This document shows positions 47,301 to 56,652 of a DNA stretch of 64,000 nt, piece by piece. Source of the stretch: Aricia agestis. Its lineage: Eukaryota > Arthropoda > Insecta > Lepidoptera > Lycaenidae. The DNA is taken from contig NC_056410.1 of assembly GCF_905147365.1 (NCBI RefSeq), forward strand, positions 3,695,501-3,759,500, given 5' to 3'. Position 1 is the first letter of the stretch, and every line of letters begins with the position of its first letter. A program made the position numbers and the translations under genes. Below the pieces are notes generated by a model. That model saw only the letters and a program-made list of their open reading frames with translations. It made no database searches and was not told where the DNA came from.

Positions 47301-49673
47301 CTGTATATTATAACTACCAATGTAAAATACAAGGAAAAAATGTGAGAAACGAAAGCGACGTTGGTGGATAAGGGAACTATATCGTCAGCGAAATGATCGT
47401 AATATACAGTTGTTTTCGGATATGGCCTTTGAAGGTGTAGAAGATGATTTGGTGAAGTTGGATCCCACAATAGGGATGATGACAAGGTCAAAGATTAGCA
47501 AATTTTGTTAATAAAATAAAGAAATCACGGTAAAAAATAAGTGTTCCCAAAATTTCAGCTTGATAGCATTTGTATTTTTTGCGTGTGACACACGTGCGTA
47601 GCCTCTCCATGCGCCGCGGTGGAATGGAGCCCTTACAGTAACATCTTGTATATATTTGATAAGTGTCACGAACTAGAATGCAAAATATAAAACCCATCAA
47701 ACCACTACAAGTTGCTAATCGGCCTATCACAAACCAGATAAACCGTGATATTTCAGCAATGAGCAGGCTGATGATGGTGAACTATAGCTAAGAACAATCT
47801 CAATCATGTCAGCTTTCAAACAAAAAAAACTAGATCAAAATCGGTCCACCCGTTTGGATGCAATGTCTATGATGCCACAGACAGACAGACACGTCAAACT
47901 TATAATACCCCTCTTTTGGTCAGGGGTTAAAAAACTAATTATAGAAATAACTCACTCGGCTAGTTACAATATTGCCATCTACAACCACCCTCTCACCCTC
48001 CACATATTGATAGTCAGCAGAGATCTTGTCTTTGGTGGTTGGATATGAAGTAATTTTTTTGCCCTTGGCAACACCATGGGCTACAAAAGCTGTAGGGGCT
48101 GTAAGAAAAAATTAAGGTCATTAAAAAGATTAAAAAAACCATACCATACTGATACTACTTAGTAATAAACAACAAACCTGCACAAATAGCTGCAACAATT
48201 TTCCCACCACTCTCATGGTCTTTCAGAACAGCTGCTACTACACTTGATTTGCAAAACCGCTCAGATCCTTCTAGCCCTCCAGGTAAAATAACCTGGAAAA
48301 TATAGCCACTATTTGTAAATTATGTTTGTAATAATAATTGTATGACCAAAGAATATTTATTGAGCTACAGAAATAAGTTATATAGAATGTCTTCAGGGTA
48401 GCAAATGTATTTGTTTTTAATTTAAATGCATATTATGACATCAGTCATTTTACCAATAGTAGTAAACATATTATTGATTATTAACTATAATTTTTTTATG
48501 TTTTGTCTTCGCTTTCATTATAACACAGAATGAGAGAAATAATATGATAGAGAATAGAGGTAGCATGGTAAAGAAATAATTGACATACCGCATCATATTG
48601 AGATTTTTCAGCTAATGCATCAGTAAGCGACTTATCAGGCACCAGAGTAACCTGTCTCGAGCATAACACTGGTGCGTTCCCATCTAAACCCGCCACAGTA
48701 ACAGTCACCTAGAATTTGTGATTTTAGTTAGTATTGGGAAGAGATAAAACATTTAAATATACAATATTCAATTAGAAAAAAATATTTTTTACAACGGATA
48801 TAAGTACATACTAGTAAATGACCTATTTAACACACAACTTTTTTTTTACACAAAAATTAAACACACTCACCCCTCCCCTTCTTAGCATGTCTACAGTTAT
48901 GACTGTCTCCATTTCCTCACTTCCTTGAGCCAAAATAACTAGAGCTGACTTGGACATTACTGCAGCTGCTAAATTTCTAAAAAGAAAAAAGATTACCACC
49001 ATTTACCACCTATAGTTCTTAGTAATACTAACACAATATTATTATCTTGTGATTAGCTGCAGTTACCTATCTCATATTATTATATGCTGTACATATATAA
49101 TATGATTTATCCATACTAATAATATAAATTTGAAAGTGTCTGTCTGTCTATTAGCTCTTCATGACCGAACTGTTAGGACTCAAAGTCTCCATAACAAATA
49201 GGAAAGGACATAGGATACTTTTCATCCCAGAAAAATGTATGGTTCTCGTATGATAAACGTATTTTGGCGCAACGGAGGTGCGGGCGTCATTTAGCAATAT
49301 TATAAATTATAACATACTTGTGCATTACCAGTTACCACCCTTTGAAAATAATAATTGGATTGGCCGGTTGACTAGAGACAATGATATTATATTAATAAAG
49401 ACAATTATTATTAGTACCATAGACTTATAATATACTGTCGTATTAGTACCGACAATAATAATTATTTATTTATAACCGGCTCCGGGCATGTACATGTTTG
49501 TAATGTGTAGGGCACAGATTACTAGTATATATTTGTGTAGGGTATTTAGGGTATTCCTATTGTGTCTACATTTTATCATACCTGTTTTGATGCAAATCAG
49601 GCTTGGTGAGTACGAATCCTTTTAATGATAAACGCTGAAAACATAAGCTAATTTTACGCAAACAAATCGACAT
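44366..49673 (-). CDS. DJ-1: DJ-1/PARK7 family protein, 226 aa with an N-terminal extension
   Basis: DJ-1 is a redox-sensitive protein of the DJ-1/PfpI superfamily that protects against oxidative stress. Exons (minus): 49673-49582, 48976-48871, 48708-48589, 48292-48178, 48098-47956, 44470-44366; 681 nt, phases agree. The core from Met38 is exactly 189 aa, the usual length. It holds 'VILAQGSEEMETV' (Glu18 site), 'VILPGGLEGSE', 'VAAICAAPTAFVAHG' (nucleophile Cys106 and His126) and the last helix 'GPGTAYWFGLKLIEMLTGK'. Exon 1 adds 37 residues (MSICLRKISLCFQRLSLKGF...), basic, hydroxylated and free of acids for 25 residues, which suggests a mitochondrial leader. An alternative start at Met38 would give the plain cytosolic form. 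The last intron carries a MITE, a mariner copy and two other TE relics. Confidence 0.94.
44776..46028 (+). mobile_element. Mariner element (1253 bp)
   Basis: Terminal inverted repeats CGAGGGCTGCTATTTATGTA and onward to TCCGGA (about 28 bp), flanked by TA on both sides (44774-44775 and 46029-46030). Size and structure are those of a mariner. It encodes a DD34D transposase relic. Confidence 0.93.
44950..45963 (+). pseudogene. Mariner transposase, broken by indels
   Basis: Start MDLTREHFRAMIYYDF at 44950 (an upstream ATG at 44911 is less likely). The helix-turn-helix region, 'TGDESWIYAYD' (first Asp), 'ILHHDNASCHTS' (second Asp) and 'YSPDLAPNDFFLF' (third Asp, 34 residues after the second) are all present, so the catalytic DD34D triad is intact. 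At 45291-45345 the frame shifts: the WIPHNL linker is readable only in the +1 frame after a run of nine A's, and the original frame meets TAA at 45337-45339. Two compensating indels (one extra A, one lost base near GATAAAAACG) explain it. Confidence 0.88.
46558..46640 (+). pseudogene. THAP-domain-like fragment
   Basis: The frame from ATG 46558 starts MPSCAFRQCSNTRSTN and continues with 'KGVIFH', the pattern of THAP zinc fingers (MPxCAxxxCxN...FH). It stops soon after, or splices at GGT-GTAATA. It may be a real first exon, or a remnant of a THAP-bearing transposon. It lies in the DJ-1 intron on the opposite strand. Confidence 0.4.
46700..46870 (+). repeat. Tandem duplication, about 84 bp x 2
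   Basis: Two adjacent copies share TAAAATGAGCGAAAGAG and AAAAAAGGACGACAATATTT. The second copy reads 'MSERESNICYYCNTKKDDNI', with two cysteines, perhaps a fragment of a zinc-binding domain. Confidence 0.75.
47085..47515 (+). mobile_element. PIF/Harbinger-like non-autonomous relic
   Basis: The left end has a GC-rich segment with 'GAGGCAGCCTCGGGCTGAGC'. A start MCDRRKVAAALVVI at 47255 and, in a shifted frame, 'KRKRRWWIRELYRQRN' ending at stop 47511 match the N-terminal part of Harbinger transposases. The DDE domain is absent. The basic RRWW patch also occurs at 24609-24720. Confidence 0.6.
47669..47935 (+). repeat. Dispersed repeat, copy 2
   Basis: Matches 28385-28650 over its length with about 85% identity by eye. 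Confidence 0.7.
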
Positions 49674-51180
49674 ATATAACACAGATGAATTTTAAATGTA
49701 GCAAGCTAATTTAGAACTAAAAAACTCAAAAAGGTCATTTCGTTCGCAAACTTGAAATTGTAAACCACAGATGATTAATAGTAAACGTCAATTTGATTTT
49801 TTTTTTTTATGGCGTGCAATTTTGAAATTTAGAAATGTCAATTTAGTACCTTCCTCCTCATCCACTTTTATTTATTGCCGAAGGAATTGCCAGCAACTTG
49901 GTGGACACAGGCAGGGACAGAATACGTTATCAAAAATTTAACGTTAAATTTACCAATTTTACATTCGTTCCGTTATCGTTACTAACAAATTACCGCTACT
50001 TTTTTGATATCGTTAAAAAGTATCCCACCAAAAACATTTTCATGTAAAAATGTTGCCAAGATGAGAACATAACAATATAGTTTGCCGTGTCAAAAAGTAG
50101 TGAGATCTCATGTAGAGCCGAGTAATAATATTATAATGTGTCAGCTACACGAGAAGAATCCAAAAACTCTACACATTAGTCAAAATCGGTGGCCGTTATG
50201 TCCTACTTAGTAGGACATAACAAAGGACGTCTGCATATTTCATGTAATAAAAATGTTAATAAAGGTTTTTATACAACATTTAATGCTAAACATTGTTGAG
50301 TTCTGTGGTTCCGCTAAATAATAAACAATAAGAATGGTCAAAGAATGCCTCAAACACGTGGATTTAACATTAAATACGTAAGTTTTGAACAACGTTTTTT
50401 GGGCTTTTCAATCGGTATTTTTGTAAACTAAAAAGATAATTTTTAAGTTTATTAATCCCTTATTCGTGCAATATAAGGCATTAGTGCTAAAAATGTCAAA
50501 TCAGTTAATAATTTGGCTATAAAAATTGCATGGCTTTTTACGTGTGTTTACGGATTCTCATCACTTGAACTATAATTAATCTGTATCATGAACTAATTGA
50601 CTTTCTTTCCTGTATCATAATGTGCTTCGAAATAATCGACAAATAGAAATATTCAAGAAAATAAACGCACACTACTTGTATGAAAAAAAGCACAAAATGG
50701 CCACGCGATAACGGGCTAAGACTACATCTATACTATAATACTTTATCTATGGTTCTGACAGAAATTGTTAGGATTTTATTGAACATGAGACTCAATTATG
50801 AAGTTGACAGTCAGCTGCCAAACTGCGAAAAAATGAAACGAACACGGCTATATGCTTGTCACTCAAAAATCTGTCATTTTCCTAGTGTGTGTGTTGTATA
50901 ATGTGTAATGTTTTATTAGTTAAAAAAATCTATGATAAAAGCATAATTTCAAAATAATATTAGCTCGATTTACTCCTTCACCGTATAAACTATAACTGTG
51001 CAAAATTTCATTCAACCTACGTTTCCCCATTTTTCGTCAAAAGGGATACAGGGATAAGGTTTTTGGCTCACGTATTAATATATAGATTTCTTTACGTTAC
51101 CATTGCTCTACACGCGACGTTGTCAGACCTCTGTGGTGGCAACGTCGCGCCTCGCGCAACAGTATATATTAAGTCTATGC
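49674..51180. other. Intergenic upstream of DJ-1, no gene seen
   Basis: No ORF with homology. A block near 50733 ('TATAATACTTTATCTATGGT') matches 34812 inverted. A 12-base ACAACGTCGCG-type inverted repeat surrounds 51115-51150. Confidence 0.4.
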
Positions 51181-51192
51181 TTGAAACTATTT

Positions 51193-51490
51193 ATTGTAAA
51201 TTAATTACAGCTAAAGTATTTTTTAAAATTTTCATTAAAAAATACTTAAGCTTTTTAAAACGAAAAAAAAAGTATTTTTAAAAAAATACTTTTTTTTCGT
51301 TTTATTAAAATATTCATGATTTAAACCCTTTTTATGCTTTATAAATTAATTACAGCTAAAGTATTTTTTAAAATTTTCATTAAAAAAATACTTAAGCTTT
51401 TTAAAACGAAAAAAAAGTATTAAAAAAAAAACTTATTTTTCGTTTTATTAAAATATTCATGATTTAAACCCTTTTTATGCTTTATATCTC
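51193..51490 (+). repeat. Tandem duplication, about 148 bp x 2
   Basis: Each unit starts TAAATTAATTACAGCTAAAG and ends CCCTTTTTATGCTTTAT. Inside each is a strong AT hairpin (CTTTTTAAAACGAAAAAAAA against its complement). Confidence 0.85.
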
Positions 51491-51554
51491 AATATTTTTT
51501 TCATTATTCATATAAGTAAACCGGGAGTCAATAAATAACAAAATGGGGTTTGTC

Positions 51555-52000
51555 CTCGCCTTAAGCGTCTTTTAGAAATTCTACCCCCAAGGGGAAGAAA
51601 TTGGGGTTGAAATTTTGGTGTATGCCACGTTTGTCAATTTTAAACCGCTTGAGACTTTTCTTGCATAAAGCTACTATGACGGAGGCAGCTCCTAAGAAAG
51701 GATAAAAAAATCCACCCCTAAGGGGGTAAAATAGGCGATGAAATTTTGCATGAAACTTTGTCAATTTTAAACCGATCGGGCTGAGACTTTGTATGCATAA
51801 AGCGACTATGACGTAGGCATCCACTAAGAATTTTAATAAATTCTACTCCTGAGGGAATGAAATAGGGGATAAAAGTTTTTATAAATTTTCATAGACTTTC
51901 GATTGATTGAACTAAAATTATCAAAGATTTGAGCCTTTATGATGAAGACGTTGGCTTAAATAGGATTTTGATAAATTCAACCCCCATGGGGATAAAAATA
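51555..52000 (-). repeat. Degenerate tandem repeat, about 130-bp unit
   Basis: Successive blocks carry 'AATTCTACCCCCAAGGGG'-type sequence followed by 'GTCAATTTTAAACCG' and 'GCATAAAGC.ACTATGACG'. About three and a half copies. Common in Lepidoptera; no coding content. Confidence 0.65.
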
Positions 52001-52139
52001 TAAGGAATGATTGAGGATGCAAATTAATTATTTTGAACTTATCAGTACCAAATGGAACGAATAAATTATTACGAACAATTAAATTGAGTATTTTGTAGTC
52101 ATATTGTCAAGTGCCTCTGTTGCCAATATTTATGTCGAG

Positions 52140-52437
52140 CAAAAAAGGCTAAAGTAGCGTTTGTTGTATGAGTATGTAATGTATGATATTGATATAAATA
52201 TTTGCTCTATTTTGTTTTTAGTATTTGTTGTTATAGCAGCAACAGAAATATATTTTTTTTTAAATTTCGACTATTTAGCTAGTGAAATTCTTGAGATACA
52301 TCCTGGAGACAGACAAACAAGTCATTGCAATAGGGTTTTTTACCCTTTGTATAAGAACCACAAAAAGGGGTAAACTATTCATCTTTGTTATTATACTATG
52401 TTAATGCGGATGAAATCGCCGGCAACAGCTAGTTAAT
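52140..52437 (+). repeat. Dispersed lepidopteran repeat copies (3 of the split repeat, then a CAGCTAGT end)
   Basis: 52140-52370 carries 'AAAAAAGGCTAAAGTAGCGT' and 'GAGATACATCCTGGAGACAG', like 27820-28030. 52395-52437 ends 'CGCCGGCAACAGCTAGT', like 43860-43912. Confidence 0.55.
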
Positions 52438-52469
52438 AAATCACAATATCACAATAGACATAACTACCA

Positions 52470-52975
52470 GTAGTTCGACTGCAAAGAGAGGGACAGGTTT
52501 CAATATCTGTCAAATTCGTCAGGTTTCACTAGGATTATGAACGGAATGTGCCTCGTGCTGGCTGATATAATTTATTTTTGAATATTTAAAATAAAGATTT
52601 CAAAATTGGATTCTGACAATTTTGATCGCATGTGCCAAAACACAAACAACAATACGACCAAAAAGGAACACGTCCAGCGAATATGTCATAGTTTTAAATT
52701 CGTAGGTAACAATATACAGTGTGCAACAAAAATAAGTGATAATACTTTAAGGTGTGTACGTGTTCCTTGTAGAGAGTTCACTGTGAAAGTAGCAGCGCTG
52801 AAAGACGAAAAATATTTTTCTCTTTTGTATGGGGAAATTCGTGACGCTCGGGCCCTTGCCCGACAATTTAACAACCCTAGCGACGATTTTCGTCATAATA
52901 CGTCAAATTTAAAAAAATTAACACCAGTTCTAAGTCGGCATACTCTATAATTCTGTCTACTCTGCTTTTATTATC
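52470..52975 (+). repeat. Dispersed element with a nested half-MITE
   Basis: Inverted copy of 40205-40560. Between about 52717 and 52853 it holds one arm of the MITE seen whole at 62463-62718 ('AAAAATAAGTGATAATACTT', 'GTGAAAGTAGCAGCGCTGAA'). ACAA stands on both sides of the insertion and once in the empty copy. Confidence 0.75.
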
Positions 52976-53945
52976 ATCTCTAAATCAACTTCTATATCAT
53001 GAGACAGTCAATATAGAGGTAAACCTTCAATATTGATTACCATATTTTTACCGGTATTCCGGTCCACAGATTACTAGTATATTATATATATTTGTTCCGG
53101 TCCCTGGACACAGGAACCTGGACAATACATATATTATGTAAGTTGTATTTTGTAAGTGTAACACGGTATGGTGATTGGTGGCTAATAGCTGGTGAGTGCC
53201 ACTCACCATACCGTATAATATAGAACAGAATAATGTCTTTATGCACCACTCACTGAGTGGTGCATAAAAAAATTATTCTACTCTTAAATAGCTCCATCAA
53301 TGCATAAAATCAGCCACACACTGTATCGCAATTCGCAGCACTCAGCAATCAGCCTGCCTCATTTCCTAAGACCTAAGAGCTTAGTAGTTCCAGTTCCAAC
53401 TTTCCAAGTTTAGGTCTGTAGGTCAGCCGGTAATCGAAAATCAGAAGGTGGGCCGTGGTGGGAGGAGATTCGGGAGTTGGGAGTCTCAATCGGTAATCCT
53501 GAGTCCTCAAGTCCCAACTTGGGACTTTAGGACTCAGGGTTTGGCATTCCACTGCAACAGCAGTGCACAGGCTCTGTAGTGCAGCCAGCTGCCAGCAGAG
53601 CAGCAGCTTCACCTTAACAACGGAAACGAAAAAAAATTTAACGTTTATGTCTATTTTTTTTTTCTGGCAACATTGACAACTGACAGTTGACATCGTTGAA
53701 GAGGAGACTCTTGATCATCTGGTTCTTCGATGTGGAAAGCTTAATATCGCACGCCTAATGTTGTGTAGTGAAATCAGTGAAATAACGGACAAAGATGACA
53801 GTGACAGTGACAGCCATCTTAGCATAGACAACTTGTCTTTGAAAGAATTACTTCAGAAAAGTACTTTATATGGACCGCTTTACATTTTTTTTTTAAATAT
53901 TGAGAAAAAACTTTAATAATTTGCGTTAGCATTCTAATTTCTATA
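52976..53945. other. Intergenic, repeats only
   Basis: Two strong palindromes lie at about 53163-53216 (ACGGTATGGTGA and its complement) and 53248-53270 (ATGCACCACTCACTGAGTGG). At 53695-53880 a frame reading 'EEETLDHLVLRCGKLNIARL' resembles the C-terminal tail of LINE RT proteins. Nothing else is supported. Confidence 0.45.
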
Positions 53946-56487
53946 CAGGGTAACAGGAAAAGTCGACGTAGATCCGTTAAGGGCGTGTAGTTTGCATCGT
54001 TTCTAACTGATTTGGCCATTAAGTCTATGGATTTGGCCATGAAACACCCCATCCTAAACCTAACCGTTTTCGAGATATTCGACTTTTATTTTTTTTCACA
54101 AATTTGCCGAATTTTTTTATATCTGATTGTATAATATGAAAATTAGGGGTCAAAATCGCATTAATTTTTGCTTTTTACAACTAGGACAAGATGCCTTATG
54201 ACTTCAATAACCAAAATTATAAGTAAATTAACTTAACATGTCGTACTAAGATATTGAAAGTTTAAAAAAATAATATTTATTTATTAAGTTTATTTTTCTT
54301 TAAAGGATATCCAAAAAAAATAGTATAGAAGATGTTCTGCAGATCTACTTAAAAATATCTACGTTTCATCAGCTATCCAACAAGGTATAACAATCAAAGA
54401 TTTTATTGAAATTGGTGCAACAACTTAGCTTCAACGGCAACTAAGGAGGTAAAAAATTACATTAGTTGATTACGTTTAAATTACCCCTTGACCCCAGAAA
54501 ACAAAACAAAACAATAAATAAATACACAATAACATTTGTTACTTATTAAGACATGTTTAAATTTCATGTTCAACATGACCACCCCTGTTTTGCACACATT
54601 TTCGCAGTCTTTTTCTCAGTCCACTTTTCACTACAGCAGTAGTTAATTTACCCCTTATTTGATTCGCCGCGATAATAATTCTGGTTCTCAATTCTTGTAC
54701 AGATGATACCGGGTTGGGCTCACTGTACACCAGACTCTTCATGTGCCCCCATACATAAAAATCCATGGGGGTTAGGTCCGGACTTCTCGGTGGCCAGGGT
54801 ATAGGCCCACCTCGCCCAATCCATTTGTTCTGGTAATTTATATCCAACCATTCCCTGACACCTCTCCTGTAATGCGCAGGGCAGCCATCATGTTGGAACC
54901 ACATGTCTCGGCGTAGAGTGAGTGGCAAATCTATATATAATAAAACATTGAGCTCTCCTCTCAGGAAATTTTCATAAAATTCCCCATTTAAATTATCAGG
55001 GAAAAAATATGGGCCAATCAAATGATTGGAAATGATACCCATCCACACGTTCAAGCTGAATCGGCGTTGTGATCCCTTAACCCTCTTCTTGTTTGGATTT
55101 CCCTGTTCTTTCGGGGCCCAATAATGGACGTTATGATAATTTGTGATGCCGTCTTTGTCAAATTTTGACACAAGATTAAAAAAAAAAGTCGGGTCTTCTA
55201 CATTTGCATTCAACATGAACCGGCAGAAACCCATTCGTCTTCCGGGATCATCTTGTTCAATGTCCTGCACAAGCGTGTAGTGGTATGGGTATAAGCCCGC
55301 AGTGTGAACGTTATACCACACTCTCCATTGCGAGACTCCCAGTTGAGCGGTAACAATATTTGTTGAGGTGGTTGGATCCAATCGGAATCTTTGCACAATT
55401 TCGTTGTCCTGTTCTTCGTCATCATCAACAACACGTGGCCTTCCTAAATCTGTCCGGCGCCTCGATACGGAGCCAGTTTCTCGAATCCTTCGATAGAGTC
55501 CTTCAAAAACTCTCACATCCGGTACTCGACGGCCAGGATAGCGTGTCATGTACTCGTTACAAGCTTGCGCGGACACACAATTGCAGTATCCGTAGCAAAC
55601 TAGCATATCTGCATATTCCTCGTTCGTGTAGGTCGTCATCGTTAACAGTTCCGTATCACAAGCAAAATCAGAGTCCAGTAAACAAGCACAATATAGTCAC
55701 AAATCGGAAGAAACAGTCCGGAAACACAGCCAAGTCGAACAGAAAACAGAAAGCACAACGATAACGCATCTACCATGGACGAATCACATAAGCAGACTAA
55801 CAACCAAAGTCCAAACGGCAAACACAAGCAATAGTGAATAGGGCATGTAGTATTCACATTCCCAATCTCCTTCGGCATCGGCACATTATCTTTCTCACTC
55901 ATACCTGCATAAATCGTAAGTTGTCTCGCTTGCATGCCCCGAATCAACTCAACGGACAATAGGCAAGGGACCGAGAAGTATATATTAAGTCTATGGAGAA
56001 TTGCTACCTGGGTGCTTTTAACTAAGTGTTTTTTCTATGATTTTTGGCAAAACCCTTGATTGTGATACCTTGTTGGCTAGCTGATGAAACGTAGATATTT
56101 TAAATTACATCTGCAGAACATCTTCGATACTATTTTTTTTGGATATCCTTAAAAGAAAAATAAACTTAATAAATAAATATTATTTTTTTAAACTTCCAAT
56201 GTCTTAGTACGACCTGTTAAGTTAATTTACTTACAATTTTGGTTATTGAAGTCATAAGGCATCTTGTCCTAGTTGTAAAAAGCAAAAAATAATGCGATTT
56301 TGACTACTAATTTTCATATTATACAATCAGATATCAAAAAATTCGGCAAATTTGTGAAAAAAAAATAAAAGTCGCATATCTCGAAAACGGTTAGGTTTAG
56401 GATGGGGTGTTTCATAGCCAAATCAGTTAGAAACGATGCAAACTACACGCCCTTAACGGATCTACGTCGACTTTTCCTGTAACCCTG
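53946..56487 (-). mobile_element. DD41D mariner-like element with about 450-bp terminal inverted repeats
   Basis: The ends CAGGGTAACAGGAAAAGTCG (53946) and its complement (ending 56487) are flanked by TA on both sides (53944-53945, 56488-56489). The inverted repeats continue to about 54401 and from about 56060, with only scattered differences. It encodes one transposase ORF on the minus strand. The arms are far longer than those of classical mariners. Total 2542 bp. DD41D spacing points to the rosa-like group. Confidence 0.9.
54557..55639 (-). CDS. DD41D mariner-like transposase, 360 aa, open but lacking the first catalytic Asp
   Basis: Transposases of this group cut and paste their element with three acidic residues. 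The ORF is uninterrupted from ATG 55639. Its N-terminal half has a helix-turn-helix ('RRIRETGSVSRRR', 'STNIVTAQLGVSQWRVW'), then 'YHNVHYWAPKE', 'WMGIISNHLIGPYFF', 'WFQHDGCPAHY' (second Asp) and 'PPRSPDLTPMDFYVWG' (third Asp, 41 residues later), ending GGHVEHE. In related proteins the segment before 'KDG' reads about 'LFSDEATF.NDG'. Here it reads 'NLVSKFDKDG' (junction near 55168), as if about 15 bases in frame were lost, taking the catalytic Asp. The product is therefore probably inactive. Family recall, not alignment, supports the missing residues. Confidence 0.85.
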   Translation of the reverse strand: MTTYTNEEYADMLVCYGYCNCVSAQACNEYMTRYPGRRVPDVRVFEGLYRRIRETGSVSRRRTDLGRPRVVDDDEEQDNEIVQRFRLDPTTSTNIVTAQLGVSQWRVWYNVHTAGLYPYHYTLVQDIEQDDPGRRMGFCRFMLNANVEDPTFFFNLVSKFDKDGITNYHNVHYWAPKEQGNPNKKRVKGSQRRFSLNVWMGIISNHLIGPYFFPDNLNGEFYENFLRGELNVLLYIDLPLTLRRDMWFQHDGCPAHYRRGVREWLDINYQNKWIGRGGPIPWPPRSPDLTPMDFYVWGHMKSLVYSEPNPVSSVQELRTRIIIAANQIRGKLTTAVVKSGLRKRLRKCVQNRGGHVEHEI

Positions 56488-56628
56488 TATAGTTTGTGAC
56501 TTGTATTTAATTTCGATTGGGCTAAAAGGACTAGTATCCAGGCCCGTAAAATAAAATATAAAAAAAAAAACAGTTGACATCTGACAAACTCCGTCCATAG
56601 ACATTAGAATTTAGACCATAAACAACAA

Positions 56629-56636
56629 CTCTTTCT
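56629..56636 (+). promoter_or_regulatory. RPS3A: Pyrimidine-rich TOP/TCT-like initiator of RPS3A
   Basis: CTCTTTCT lies 17 bases before the RPS3A ATG. Ribosomal protein genes start at such pyrimidine tracts (TCT initiator / 5' TOP). Start-site mapping would settle it. Confidence 0.5.
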
Positions 56637-56652
56637 CAGTTTGAGTTTGATC

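Noticed and set aside
52606..52950. A 114-aa protein on the plus strand
   Set aside because: It lies entirely in a dispersed repeat with a nested MITE; a similar stretch at 62405-62791 is also MITE sequence.
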